This document shows, piece after piece, positions 51,354 through 60,658 of a stretch of 64,000 bases of DNA. A program made the position numbers and the translations under genes. Position 1 is the stretch's first letter, and every line of letters starts with the position of its first letter. The notes beneath the pieces were generated by a model. It was given only the letters and a program-made list of their open reading frames with translations, was not told the DNA's origin and did not search any database. This DNA comes from Bermanella sp040371755 (lineage in GTDB: Bacteria; Pseudomonadota; Gammaproteobacteria; Pseudomonadales; Oceanobacteraceae): contig NZ_BAABWE010000009.1 in assembly GCF_040371755.1 (NCBI RefSeq), positions 1 through 64,000 on the forward strand, given 5' to 3'.

Positions 51354-52196
51354 CTATTTAAAGCCAAATGTAAATCGCCATTGTCCTGCTAGATCTTGCC
51401 CACTGCCTACATTGTTATAACCTAAACGTTTCAGTTCAGTTTGTACCCCTTGTGCTTGTTGCCAACCATGCTCCATCAACAAGCAGCCTCCAGTATTTAA
51501 AAAATGTGGTGCCTGCTGTGCGATATGAAATAAGTCAGCAAACCCCTGCTGCTTAGCAATTAAAGCTGAGGACGGCTCATAACGCACATCACCTTTTGAC
51601 AGATGCTCATCACGTTCATCAATATAAGGTGGGTTACTGACGATCAGGTCAAAATGTTGATTCGCAATACCATTAAACCAACTGCTTTGGATAAACTGCG
51701 CATTTGCAATGCCGTTTTTTTGTTGGTTATTCTTTGCAAGTAAAACAGCACTTTCAACCAAATCCACACCTAAAACTTGCACATTTGGAAACTCTTTTGC
51801 TAAAGCTAATGCTATGGCTCCGGTTCCGCAGCCTAAGTCTAAAATATGATTCGGGGCCAGATTGTTCTCAAGTACCCAATCAATTAATGATTCCGTATCC
51901 GGCCTTGGAATCAGAGTGTCTGGCGAAACATTTAAGGTTAAATCCCAAAATCCTTGCTCGCCGATAATATACGCTACAGGCTCCCCTTGCTTGCGCCGTT
52001 TAATTAACTCAATGAATTGCTGTTGCTGCTTGATACTTAGCAACTGATTAGGATCGGTAAACAAAATATTTCGATGGGCATTTAAGCAGTGCAATAAAAT
52101 CAATTCACTATCTAATGCTGGCGTATCTGACTCAGACAGTTCATTTGCACCCATTGAAAGTGCTTGTTTGATTGGCAGTAGATTTAAGACAGGCAT
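51354..52196 (-). CDS. prmC: Release factor glutamine methyltransferase
   Basis: A 280-residue SAM-dependent methyltransferase that methylates the Gln of the GGQ motif in release factors RF1 and RF2. The SAM motif is ILDLGCGTGAIALALA and the catalytic NPPY is in LIVSNPPYIDERD. It lies downstream of prfA on the same strand, as usual, and thus modifies the product of its neighbour. Confidence 0.96.
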   Translation of the reverse strand: MPVLNLLPIKQALSMGANELSESDTPALDSELILLHCLNAHRNILFTDPNQLLSIKQQQQFIELIKRRKQGEPVAYIIGEQGFWDLTLNVSPDTLIPRPDTESLIDWVLENNLAPNHILDLGCGTGAIALALAKEFPNVQVLGVDLVESAVLLAKNNQQKNGIANAQFIQSSWFNGIANQHFDLIVSNPPYIDERDEHLSKGDVRYEPSSALIAKQQGFADLFHIAQQAPHFLNTGGCLLMEHGWQQAQGVQTELKRLGYNNVGSGQDLAGQWRFTFGFK

Positions 52197-52274
52197 AAAT
52201 ACTATAAATACGATTGGGAAGAGAAAGAGAACGCAGCCAAGTTAAATTAATCACTTGGCTGCTAAGATGACGGG

Positions 52275-53363
52275 CTAGTGATCAGACCCAAGTGACGCCA
52301 GCATTTCCGCTTGGTGCTCTTGGATGAGAGGCTGAACAACTGAATCCAAATCGCCTTCCATTAATTCGTCTAACTTATATAGAGTCAAGTTAATTCTATG
52401 ATCACTTACACGCCCTTGTGGGTAATTATATGTGCGTATGCGCTCTGAGCGATCTCCGCTACCAACCAAACTCTTACGCTCTGCCGCTTGTTCTGCCTGT
52501 GCTTTTTGAGCAATGGCGTCATTCAAGCGAGTTGCAAGTATCGACATGGCTCGTGCGCGGTTTTTATGTTGTGAACGTTCGTCCTGACACTCCACTACAA
52601 ACCCAGTTGGGATGTGGGTAATACGAATGGCAGAATCTGTTTTGTTAACGTGCTGACCACCTGCGCCACTGGCGCGGAAGGTATCAATTTTCAAATCAGC
52701 CTTGTTAATATCCACTTCAGCTTCATCTTCTACCTCTGGCATAACCGCCACAGTACAGGCCGATGTATGCACACGGCCTTGGCTTTCTGTTGCTGGTACG
52801 CGCTGCACACGGTGGGCACCGGATTCAAATTTAAGCTGGCTGTACACCGCGTCACCGGCTATGCGAACAATGATCTCTTTATAGCCCCCATGGTCGCCGG
52901 CGTTTGAATTCATAATTTCAAACTTCCAGCCGCGCTTTTCCGCGTACTTGGTATACATACGGAATAAATCACCAGAAAAGATAGCGGCTTCATCACCACC
53001 GGTTCCTGCACGAATTTCTACAATTACGTTTTTACCGTCATTAGGGTCTTTTGGCAGTAACAGTATTTGCAATTCGCCCTCTAGGCGCTCAATCTCTGCT
53101 TTGGCTGACTTTAACTCTTCCTGACCCATTTCACGCATTTCTGGATCTGGGTCTTGTATTAATACATGGGCTTCTTCAAGGTTACCTTCTGCCTCGGTAT
53201 ATGACTCAAACGCTTTTACTACGGGTTCAATTTCTGCGTATTCTTTCGACAAGCTACGAAAACGATTTTGATCGCCAATGACGCCACCATCAGACAGTAG
53301 ATGCCCAATCTCTTCATAGCGCTCGCTAATGGTCTCTAGTTTTGTTTTTACTGAATCTTTCAT
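52275..53363 (-). CDS. prfA: Peptide chain release factor 1
   Basis: A 362-residue RF1 that terminates translation at UAA and UAG. The GGQ motif is in RASGAGGQHVNKTDSA, and the stop-codon-recognising region and C-terminal basic part follow the family. The start MKDSVKTKLETISERYEEI was taken at 53363; an upstream in-frame start is less typical. It sits between hemA and prmC, the standard order. The 173-bp gap to hemA contains no clear gene. Confidence 0.97.
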   Translation of the reverse strand: MKDSVKTKLETISERYEEIGHLLSDGGVIGDQNRFRSLSKEYAEIEPVVKAFESYTEAEGNLEEAHVLIQDPDPEMREMGQEELKSAKAEIERLEGELQILLLPKDPNDGKNVIVEIRAGTGGDEAAIFSGDLFRMYTKYAEKRGWKFEIMNSNAGDHGGYKEIIVRIAGDAVYSQLKFESGAHRVQRVPATESQGRVHTSACTVAVMPEVEDEAEVDINKADLKIDTFRASGAGGQHVNKTDSAIRITHIPTGFVVECQDERSQHKNRARAMSILATRLNDAIAQKAQAEQAAERKSLVGSGDRSERIRTYNYPQGRVSDHRINLTLYKLDELMEGDLDSVVQPLIQEHQAEMLASLGSDH

Positions 53364-53536
53364 TTTTGTTTCCTGTCTGACGCCGTATGTCAGACGCAAG
53401 ACGCTTTTTGTTGAGTTCTTTTATAAGCAATAACGCTATATATCAGGCTAAAAAACGCGTTATATGTTTTAGCCTGCTTTTCATTTGGTCGAGTGTCGAC
53501 GTTAGCGAGGCACTTCGCTTTATATTAATAACGCAG

Positions 53537-54802
53537 CTAATCCAGATCTTGATCAGAGAGCTGATAAAGTTCTTGTACCCAAGTCATTACCTCTTTGCGC
53601 CCTACACTGCTGGCTTCTCGCATTTGCACCGTTGGCTGATGTATGAGCTTATTGGTTAGCATATTGGCTAACGTGGTCACTACCGCTTGGGCATCATCCC
53701 CTTTTTGCAGTCGCTTTAGGGCTTTTTCTAATTCTTGATTACGAATCTCTTGTGCATGATGGCGAAACGCCTTTAGCGTACTCACCGCATCTAAGGTGCG
53801 TAACTGACGCATGAAGTCGGCGCTGCCTGCCTCGATGATTTCAATGGCATCTTGTGCAGCGTGCTCACGTTGTCGTACGTTTTCTTCAATGATGTCTTTT
53901 AGGTCATCAACCGTATACAAGTAAACGTCATTTAAATCACCAACTTCCGCTTCTATGTCTCTTGGTACGGCAATATCCACCATAAACATGGGATCATGTT
54001 TACGCTTCTTTAACGCACGCTCTACCGTACCTTTACCCAAGATCGGTAATGGGCTGGCCGTAGAAGCAATGACGATATCGGCTTTGTACAGCTCATCCGG
54101 AATTTCAGACAGTAAAATTGCTTTGGCTCCAAATTGTTCAGCCAACGCTTCTGCACGTTCCAAGGTGCGGTTTGCAACGGTGATGTTTTTCACCCCTGCA
54201 TCCACTAAATGTCGAGCCACTAAATCAATGGTTTCACCGGCGCCAACTAATAATGCCGAGCTGGTAGATAAATCAGCAAAAATACGCTGCGCTAAATTAA
54301 CCGCCGCATAGGCAACAGAAACTGGGTTTTCTCCAATGGCGGTATCAGTACGTACTTGCTTAGCCACGGTGAACGTCTGGCGAAACAGCCTATCAAGCTC
54401 AGGGCCAATCGTTCCTGCTTCTTGTGCCACTGCATAGGCGCTTTTCATCTGACCTAAAATCTGAGGTTCGCCTAGAATTAAACTATCAAGACCACTGGCC
54501 ACACGCATAATATGCTGTACGGCTTTTTCATTACTCAAAGAGTAGTGGCAACTTTGTAACTGCCCAAGCTCCACGTGATGGACTTGCTGTAACCAATTAA
54601 GTAGAGGCGTAGGGTCATCATTTGGCGCTGTATAATAAAGTTCTGTGCGATTACAGGTAGATAAAATGGCAATTTCATCAATTCCCAGACTCGAGTTAGC
54701 CTGCCTTAACTGAGCAGGCAAACTATCTGGGGCAAAGGCCACTTTTTCTCGCACAGCAACAGGCGCTGTTTTATGATTGATGCCTAGGGTCAATAACGTC
54801 AT
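53537..54802 (-). CDS. hemA: Glutamyl-tRNA reductase
   Basis: A 421-residue enzyme that reduces Glu-tRNA to glutamate-1-semialdehyde, the first step of C5 haem synthesis. The start MTLLTLGINHKTAPVAVREK is characteristic. The catalytic Cys50 is in STCNRTELY, the NADPH domain has LLVGAGETIDLVARHL, and a C-terminal dimerisation domain follows. It is divergent from the TPR-lolB-ispE unit and upstream of prfA and prmC. Confidence 0.97.
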   Translation of the reverse strand: MTLLTLGINHKTAPVAVREKVAFAPDSLPAQLRQANSSLGIDEIAILSTCNRTELYYTAPNDDPTPLLNWLQQVHHVELGQLQSCHYSLSNEKAVQHIMRVASGLDSLILGEPQILGQMKSAYAVAQEAGTIGPELDRLFRQTFTVAKQVRTDTAIGENPVSVAYAAVNLAQRIFADLSTSSALLVGAGETIDLVARHLVDAGVKNITVANRTLERAEALAEQFGAKAILLSEIPDELYKADIVIASTASPLPILGKGTVERALKKRKHDPMFMVDIAVPRDIEAEVGDLNDVYLYTVDDLKDIIEENVRQREHAAQDAIEIIEAGSADFMRQLRTLDAVSTLKAFRHHAQEIRNQELEKALKRLQKGDDAQAVVTTLANMLTNKLIHQPTVQMREASSVGRKEVMTWVQELYQLSDQDLD

Positions 54803-54961
54803 GTATTACTTAGTTTTCTATTGAAAGCGCCGAATTAGGGGCATTTATTTCAAACTTTAAAAAAAGAGCCGTATTATATCCATAATTGAACAAAATAGCT
54901 GGCTGACAGACAAACTTATTAATATTAGCCTTATAAAACTTTTTAGTATTCCAGAGAAACT

Positions 54962-56641
54962 ATGACCAACCGCTTATTGTTAGCCGCCATTCTTTGCTTT
55001 GCACCGCTTACAGTAAGCTGGGCACAAGACTCGTCAGAGCTAACGGAAAACGAAACCTATAGCGTCAACACCTTCTATGCCCTGCTTGTGGCAGAAATGG
55101 CTGGGCAACGCCAGTTGTATGACCTAGCCCTTGGCAATTACTTATTAGAGTCCCACCGCACCCAAGACCCAGGAGTTACAGCAAGAGCCACTCAAATTGC
55201 TCAATTCATCGGTGCAGATCAAGCCGCATTAGACGCTGCAACGTTATGGGTGAAGCTGGACGAAAAGAACCCGCTCGCACAAGTTGCACTTAGCTCAGAA
55301 CTGGTAAAGGCCGCCCGCTTTAGTGAATCGGTACTTCATTTACAACAAGCGTTATATTTAGACCCATTATTAAATGTCAATTTCATTAGCACCCAAGGAA
55401 ATGATTTAACCGAAGGGGCAAGGGAATTATGGCTCGAAACCTTAACCCCTCTGGCCTCTCAATTCAGTGAAAATCAAGCACTGTTATTTAATATTGCCAG
55501 CCTACACCAACAACAAGGCAACAATGATCAAGCCATTAAAATCTGCGAACGTTTGATGGAATATCACCCTAGTTTTTACCCTGCATGGTCATTAAACGCC
55601 CGTATTCTGGCAAATGACGATCAACACAAAGAAGCCTTAAACATCGTCAATAAGGCACTGGAGCAATTTCAAAGCGATAAGTCCTTCACTTTATTAAAAG
55701 CACGCCTGTTAATTAAGCTAAAAAACATCCTCCAAGCAGAGGCCGTATTCAATCAGCTCAGTGTGTTAGACCCAAATGATCCACACATCCTGCTGCCTTT
55801 AGCATTAACTCAGTTAGACCTTGAGAAATACCAAGAAGCGAAACTAACCTTTCAAAAACTATTAAATTTGCAGCAGTTTCAAAACGAAGCTCATTTTTAC
55901 CTTGGCCGCATTGAAGAGCATTTAAGTAATTCAAATGCTGCCTTAGAGCATTACCTTGCCATGACCAGCGGGCGTGAGTATTTATCCGCACAAGGTGCTA
56001 TTGTGAACATCTACCTAAAAAATGAGCAAATAGACACCGCCATTAATCACATTCAGCAGCAACGCAACATCGATCACGAAAATGAATCCACCTATTTTTT
56101 GATGGAGATTGACGTACTTAACCGCACCAACCAACCATTAGCCGCAATGGAGGTGTCAAATAAAGGCATTTCACTGTACCCAAACAATAAAAAAATGCGT
56201 TACGCGCGGGCTATGGTGGCGGAAAAACTTGGGCAATTAAGCGTACTAGAAGCAGACCTTCAGCACATTATTGAAATAGACCCAAACAACTCAATTGCAT
56301 TAAATGCACTTGGTTACACTCTTGCTGATCGGAATATTCGCTTACAAGAGGCGCTCTCTTTTATTCAACAAGCTCAAGCAATAAACCCTAAAGACCCTGC
56401 CATTATGGACAGTCTTGGCTGGGTTTATTTCCGACTAGGCCAATTTGATCAGTCCATAACACTTCTAGTGCAAGCGTTTGAAATTTTCCCCGACGCTGAA
56501 GTGGCCGCTCACCTAGGGGAAGTGCTTTGGAGCACAGGCAAACACCAGCAAGCAAAGGACATTTGGAAAAAAGCTCTAGAAAAAGAGCCTCAAAGCAGTA
56601 TCCTACTGCAAACTTTGCAACGACTAGACATAGACCTATAA
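54962..56641 (+). CDS. Secreted TPR-repeat protein adjacent to lolB (LbcA-like)
   Basis: A 559-residue protein with a signal peptide (residues about 1-21, no clear lipobox) and many tetratricopeptide repeats through the length. Clear ones include NNDQAIKICERLMEYHPSFY and EALSFIQQAQAINPKDPAIM. The position opposite hemA and before lolB matches Pseudomonas LbcA, a TPR partner of the CtpA protease, which is a lipoprotein. This orthology is inferred from context. It ends directly at the lolB start. Confidence 0.85.
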   Translation: MTNRLLLAAILCFAPLTVSWAQDSSELTENETYSVNTFYALLVAEMAGQRQLYDLALGNYLLESHRTQDPGVTARATQIAQFIGADQAALDAATLWVKLDEKNPLAQVALSSELVKAARFSESVLHLQQALYLDPLLNVNFISTQGNDLTEGARELWLETLTPLASQFSENQALLFNIASLHQQQGNNDQAIKICERLMEYHPSFYPAWSLNARILANDDQHKEALNIVNKALEQFQSDKSFTLLKARLLIKLKNILQAEAVFNQLSVLDPNDPHILLPLALTQLDLEKYQEAKLTFQKLLNLQQFQNEAHFYLGRIEEHLSNSNAALEHYLAMTSGREYLSAQGAIVNIYLKNEQIDTAINHIQQQRNIDHENESTYFLMEIDVLNRTNQPLAAMEVSNKGISLYPNNKKMRYARAMVAEKLGQLSVLEADLQHIIEIDPNNSIALNALGYTLADRNIRLQEALSFIQQAQAINPKDPAIMDSLGWVYFRLGQFDQSITLLVQAFEIFPDAEVAAHLGEVLWSTGKHQQAKDIWKKALEKEPQSSILLQTLQRLDIDL

Positions 56642-57175
56642 ATGTTAAAACTACTTAGCACCGGCCTATTAAGCCTGTGCCTTATTGGCTGCAGCCTTTC
56701 CCCAAGTAAACCAAAAGAATTCTGGGACATTTCTGGCAAAATTGGCATCACCACACCAAATGAATCCATCGCCGGTTTTATCCAATGGCAACAAAAAGGC
56801 AACGACTTTGATATTTATGTCAGTGGCCCCTTAAGTGTGGGCAGCACGCGCATTCAAGGTAATGCCGCCAGCATTAGCCTAACCCGTGAAGGTAAAACCG
56901 TAGAAGGCATTAATCCACAACAGCTCATATATGATGAACTAGGATGGTTTTTCCCCATTGAAAATCTGGCCTATTGGCTAAAAGGAAAAGCAGCACCTTT
57001 TACACCTGTAAAAAAACAATATACCGATGACAAGCAACTACGCTCCCTACAACAAGATGCATGGCAGGTGGAATTTTTACGCTACGACGATTATCACCAG
57101 CTTCCACAGCGCATTCGCATCAGCCAAGGGCAGTGGAAATTTTTAATTGTGATTAAACATTGGAATGTAAGCTAA
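56642..57175 (+). CDS. lolB: Outer-membrane lipoprotein receptor LolB
   Basis: A 177-residue lipoprotein with signal LLSTGLLSLCLIGC (lipid-attached Cys near residue 17). The LolB pattern follows: FWDISGKIGITTPNESIAGF, then GFIQWQQKGNDFDIYVSGPL. It inserts lipoproteins into the outer membrane after LolA delivery. It abuts the TPR gene, and ispE starts 3 bp downstream. Confidence 0.92.
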   Translation: MLKLLSTGLLSLCLIGCSLSPSKPKEFWDISGKIGITTPNESIAGFIQWQQKGNDFDIYVSGPLSVGSTRIQGNAASISLTREGKTVEGINPQQLIYDELGWFFPIENLAYWLKGKAAPFTPVKKQYTDDKQLRSLQQDAWQVEFLRYDDYHQLPQRIRISQGQWKFLIVIKHWNVS

Positions 57176-57178
57176 TTT

Positions 57179-58021
57179 ATGACTTCGCTTAAATTACCAA
57201 GCCCAGCAAAATTAAACCTGTTCTTACACATAACAGGCCAACGCCCTGATGGATATCACGAGCTACAGACCATTTTTCAGTTTATAGATAGATGCGATGA
57301 GCTAACCCTAAGCACTAATCACACGGGCACTATAAGCATCACCCCTGCTATTGAAGGGGTTGCTCTTGAAGACAACTTAATCTACAAAGCAGCCAAAATA
57401 CTTCAAGAAAAAACAGGCTGCAGGCAAGGTGCCCACATACAGCTAAACAAAATTCTACCCATGGGCGGCGGCCTAGGGGGCGGCAGTTCAAACGCGGCCA
57501 CTGCACTCGTGGGATTAAACCAGCTTTGGGAGACTCAATTAAGCGAAGATGAACTAGCTGAACTAGGCTTACAGCTAGGTTCTGACGTTCCTGTGTTTGT
57601 TCGTGGTCAAGCGGCATGGGCACAGGGGGTTGGCGAAACACTTATACCGTTGGATGACTTAGAAGAAAATTGGTTTGTAGTGGTTGTGCCTGCTTGTCAT
57701 GTGAATACAGCTGAAATTTTTTCACACAAAGATTTGACAAGGGACACGCCAACGTGCAGAATTAGCGCCGCTCTTCGGGGCGAGGGTCGAAATGACTGTG
57801 AATCAGTGGTTTGCAAACTCCATCAAGAAGTTTCTAACTCATTGAATTTGCTAAAAAAAATCGGCTCTGCTAGAATGACTGGCACTGGCGCTTGCGTATT
57901 TTTAGAATTAAATTCTGAGAAAGAAGCAAACTCGGTTCTAGCCAAGCTACCAGCTGATACTGAAGCTTTCGTGGCGAAAGGCATAAACCAATCGCCAATG
58001 CAAAAAGCTTTAAATAGCTGA
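57179..58021 (+). CDS. ispE: 4-diphosphocytidyl-2-C-methyl-D-erythritol kinase
   Basis: A 280-residue GHMP kinase of the non-mevalonate isoprenoid route. The N-terminus LKLPSPAKLNLFLHITGQRP is typical. The ATP-binding loop is PMGGGLGGGSSNAATAL, and MTGTGACVFLEL lies near the C-terminus. It is followed 8 bp later by the tRNA-Gln gene, so the tRNA may be co-transcribed or processed from this transcript. Confidence 0.96.
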   Translation: MTSLKLPSPAKLNLFLHITGQRPDGYHELQTIFQFIDRCDELTLSTNHTGTISITPAIEGVALEDNLIYKAAKILQEKTGCRQGAHIQLNKILPMGGGLGGGSSNAATALVGLNQLWETQLSEDELAELGLQLGSDVPVFVRGQAAWAQGVGETLIPLDDLEENWFVVVVPACHVNTAEIFSHKDLTRDTPTCRISAALRGEGRNDCESVVCKLHQEVSNSLNLLKKIGSARMTGTGACVFLELNSEKEANSVLAKLPADTEAFVAKGINQSPMQKALNS

Positions 58022-58029
58022 GTCAATTT

Positions 58030-58104
58030 AGGGGTGTAGCCAAGCGGTAAGGCAACGGGTTTTGATCCCGTCATGCGTAGGTTCGAATCCTGCCACCCCT
58101 GCCA
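58030..58104 (+). tRNA. tRNA-Gln (TTG)
   Basis: 75 nt with encoded CCA. The acceptor stem is AGGGGTG/CACCCCT, the anticodon stem ACGGG/CCCGT surrounds loop TTTTGAT (anticodon TTG) and the T arm holds GGTTCGAATCC. The D arm GCCAAGCGGTAAGGC is typical of tRNA-Gln. The location between ispE and prs is conserved in Pseudomonas and relatives. Confidence 0.97.
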
Positions 58105-58155
58105 TCTTCTCAAAATCCATCATTGATAAAGCAATTAGCACATGGGGTATCCGAC

Positions 58156-59100
58156 GTGTCTAAGTTAATGGTTTTTACCGGTAATGCAAATCCGGAATTG
58201 GCGCGTCTTATTGTAGAGCGTCTAGACCTTCCCCTAGGTGAGGCCACATGCGCCCAATTCAGTGATGGCGAAATCACCATTGATATTCAAGAAAACGTAC
58301 GCGGTAAAGACGTTTTCATCATCCAGCCTACTTGTGTACCCACTAACGACAACCTTATGGAAGTTCTGTTAATGGCTGATGCACTACGTCGCTCCTCTGC
58401 TGGACGTGTTACCGCTGTTATTCCTTATTATGGTTATGCCCGTCAGGACCGTCGTGTTCGTTCTGCTCGTGTGCCGATTTCTGCAAAAGTAGTAGCCGAC
58501 ATGCTACAAACAGCTGGTGTTGACCGCGTACTAACGGTTGATTTACACGCTGACCAAATTCAAGGCTTTTTCAATATCCCTATGGATAACATCTATGGTT
58601 CACCGATTTTATTGGATGACATTGAAAAGCAAAACTACGACAACCTAATGGTTGTTTCTCCAGACGTGGGTGGTGTTGTACGTGCCCGCGCAATCGCTAA
58701 GCAGCTTAACGACGCAGATCTTGCCATCATCGACAAACGTCGTCCGCAAGCCAACGAAGCTCAAGTTATGCACATTATTGGTGACGTAACTGATCGTACT
58801 TGTGTACTCGTAGACGACATGGTCGATACTGCTGGTACATTATGTAAAGCCGCCGACGCGCTTAAGCAATTTGGTGCGAAAAAGGTTGTCGCCTACTGTA
58901 CACATCCTGTACTATCCGGCGCCGCAATCGAAAATATTGAAAAGTCTCAGTTAGACGAATTGGTTGTTACTGACACCATTCCTTTAACAGACGAAGCTAA
59001 AGCCTGTGGGCAAATTCGCCAACTGACTTTAGCCGGCTTATTAGCGGAGTCAATCCGACGCGTTAATAACGAAGAATCCATCAGTGCCATGTTCCGCTAA
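58156..59100 (+). CDS. prs: Ribose-phosphate pyrophosphokinase
   Basis: A 314-residue PRPP synthase that makes the precursor of nucleotides, histidine and tryptophan. The start is GTG at 58156, giving VSKLMVFTGNANPELA, preceded by GGGGTA; a TTG 11 codons upstream was rejected. The ATP loop YYGYARQDRR, the metal-binding DLHADQIQGFF and the PRPP-binding VLVDDMVDTAGT are clear. Confidence 0.97.
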   Translation: MSKLMVFTGNANPELARLIVERLDLPLGEATCAQFSDGEITIDIQENVRGKDVFIIQPTCVPTNDNLMEVLLMADALRRSSAGRVTAVIPYYGYARQDRRVRSARVPISAKVVADMLQTAGVDRVLTVDLHADQIQGFFNIPMDNIYGSPILLDDIEKQNYDNLMVVSPDVGGVVRARAIAKQLNDADLAIIDKRRPQANEAQVMHIIGDVTDRTCVLVDDMVDTAGTLCKAADALKQFGAKKVVAYCTHPVLSGAAIENIEKSQLDELVVTDTIPLTDEAKACGQIRQLTLAGLLAESIRRVNNEESISAMFR

Positions 59101-59124
59101 TACGGCACATGGTAATTGGTAGAG

Positions 59125-59142
59125 CTTAAAGTTCGCTTTAAG
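59125..59142 (+). promoter_or_regulatory. Stable hairpin with UUCG loop before rplY
   Basis: CTTAAAG-TTCG-CTTTAAG is a perfect seven-bp stem with a TTCG loop, 61 bases before the rplY ATG. No T run follows. It could be a leader structure or a processing site between prs and rplY. Confidence 0.4.
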
Positions 59143-59203
59143 TAAGGGCTCTAACTCTGGTCGCGGGGTTAGGGCTAAGTTCATTTATAAAGGGTTATAA
59201 ACC

Positions 59204-59833
59204 ATGACAAATTTTGAATTAAATGCAGAAGTTCGCGAAGTGAAAGGTAAGGGTGCGAGCCGCCGCCTTCGTCGCGAAGCTGGCAAAACTCCAGGCATCG
59301 TATACGGTGGCGACAAAGAACCAACTCAGGTTACTTTAGAGCTTAAAGAACTTAATAAAGCGTTTGAAGACGAAGGTTTCTTCAGCCACATTATTAAACT
59401 AAACGTAGCGGGTGGTACTGAAAGCGTACTAATCAAAGACGTACAACGTCACCCATACAAGCCTGTTGTATTACACGTTGACTTTCAGCGCGTATCTAAC
59501 ACTACCATCATCAAGCAGCACATTCCTTTACACTTCATCAACGAAGAATCTTGTAAAGGCGTTAAGCTACAAGGCGGTAAAGTTAAGCACACTATCTCTG
59601 ATGTAATGGTAATTTGTGAAGCAGGTAAACTACCTGAATTCATCGAAGTAGATCTTAAAGATGCTGAAGTTGGTACTATCCTTCACCTTTCTGACCTTGT
59701 ATTACCTGAAGGCGTTGAGATCCTTGAGCTAACTCACGGTTCTGATCACGATGCAGCAGTTGTATCTATCGACATCCCTAAAGGTGTTGCGGCAGATGAA
59801 GAAGATGGCGCTGAAGAAGCTCCAGCAGAGTAA
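59204..59833 (+). CDS. rplY: 50S ribosomal protein L25 (TL5/Ctc type)
   Basis: A 209-residue long-form L25 with an N-terminal 5S-rRNA-binding domain (TNFELNAEVREVKGKGASRR, then PGIVYGG) and a C-terminal TL5-type beta domain ending in an acidic tail (DEEDGAEEAPAE). E. coli L25 has only the first domain. It forms a run with prs and pth, the usual arrangement. Confidence 0.96.
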   Translation: MTNFELNAEVREVKGKGASRRLRREAGKTPGIVYGGDKEPTQVTLELKELNKAFEDEGFFSHIIKLNVAGGTESVLIKDVQRHPYKPVVLHVDFQRVSNTTIIKQHIPLHFINEESCKGVKLQGGKVKHTISDVMVICEAGKLPEFIEVDLKDAEVGTILHLSDLVLPEGVEILELTHGSDHDAAVVSIDIPKGVAADEEDGAEEAPAE

Positions 59834-59854
59834 CTACTACTTAAAGGCATTTGC

Positions 59855-60442
59855 GTGAAGGATAACATTCGTCTAATTGTGGGCTTGGGTAACCCAGGCT
59901 CGGAATATGAGAATACTCGTCACAACGCAGGTGCTTGGTTACTCGCCGAGATTGCACGCCAATATGGCGTGCAGCTCAAACCTGAAAAAAAATTCCACGG
60001 TCTCAGTGGTAAAGCCTTAATCAAAGGCAAAGAAGTCTTTTTACTCCTTCCTACTACCTACATGAATTTAAGCGGACAAGCGGTTCAAGCCCTTGCTAAC
60101 TTTTATAAAATCCCCGTAAATGAAATTCTAGTCCTACATGACGAATTAGATTTACCTGTAGGTACCGTTAAGCTCAAACTCGGCGGTGGGCATGGTGGGC
60201 AAAACGGCTTACGCGACATCATTAGTAAAATGGCCAACAACAAAAATTTTTATCGATTGCGAATTGGTATCGGACATCCGGGCGATAAAAACAAAGTTAC
60301 AGGTCATGTATTAGGTAAACCGAATAAAGACGAATTGAAAAAAATTGAGACAATCATTGATGCAGCCTCCTCCGAAATAGACAGTTTAGTAACTGGGGAC
60401 TGGGCTGGAGCCATGAATCGCTTACACAGCTTCAAGAGTTAA
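59855..60442 (+). CDS. pth: Peptidyl-tRNA hydrolase
   Basis: A 195-residue enzyme that recycles peptidyl-tRNAs dropped from the ribosome. The start is GTG at 59855. The catalytic His is in GSEYENTRHNAGAWLL (RHNAG), and PTTYMNLSGQAVQAL and HDELDLPVGTVKLK are conserved. It lies 21 bp after rplY. A MITE-like element follows before ychF. Confidence 0.96.
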   Translation: MKDNIRLIVGLGNPGSEYENTRHNAGAWLLAEIARQYGVQLKPEKKFHGLSGKALIKGKEVFLLLPTTYMNLSGQAVQALANFYKIPVNEILVLHDELDLPVGTVKLKLGGGHGGQNGLRDIISKMANNKNFYRLRIGIGHPGDKNKVTGHVLGKPNKDELKKIETIIDAASSEIDSLVTGDWAGAMNRLHSFKS

Positions 60443-60453
60443 AGCACAACGAA

Positions 60454-60636
60454 ATACGGGAGACGCACTGAAGTCCTCGGAACTCTGAAACTAAAGAAAC
60501 AACTCTAGATCAATTAAAAGTAGTACAAAAAATTAATACCTGAAAAATGCCAAAATTAAGCGGCCACTTTTCTAATAGAATTTTTATATCCGCAGCGGTG
60601 TAACGAAGACTTTAGAGCGTCTCCCGTCTCCCGTAT
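60454..60636. mobile_element. MITE-like element with heptamer-bearing inverted ends
   Basis: A 183-bp insert between pth and ychF has imperfect terminal inverted repeats. The left end is ATACGGGAGACGC, then CTGAAGTC; the right end, read inverted, is ATACGGGAGACGGGAGACGC, then CTAAAGTC, with one extra GGGAGAC heptamer. No reading frame fits a transposase. The end at 19206-19265 is related. A target-site duplication was not clear. Confidence 0.7.
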
Positions 60637-60658
60637 AGCGCACAGCGAGGAACACAAC

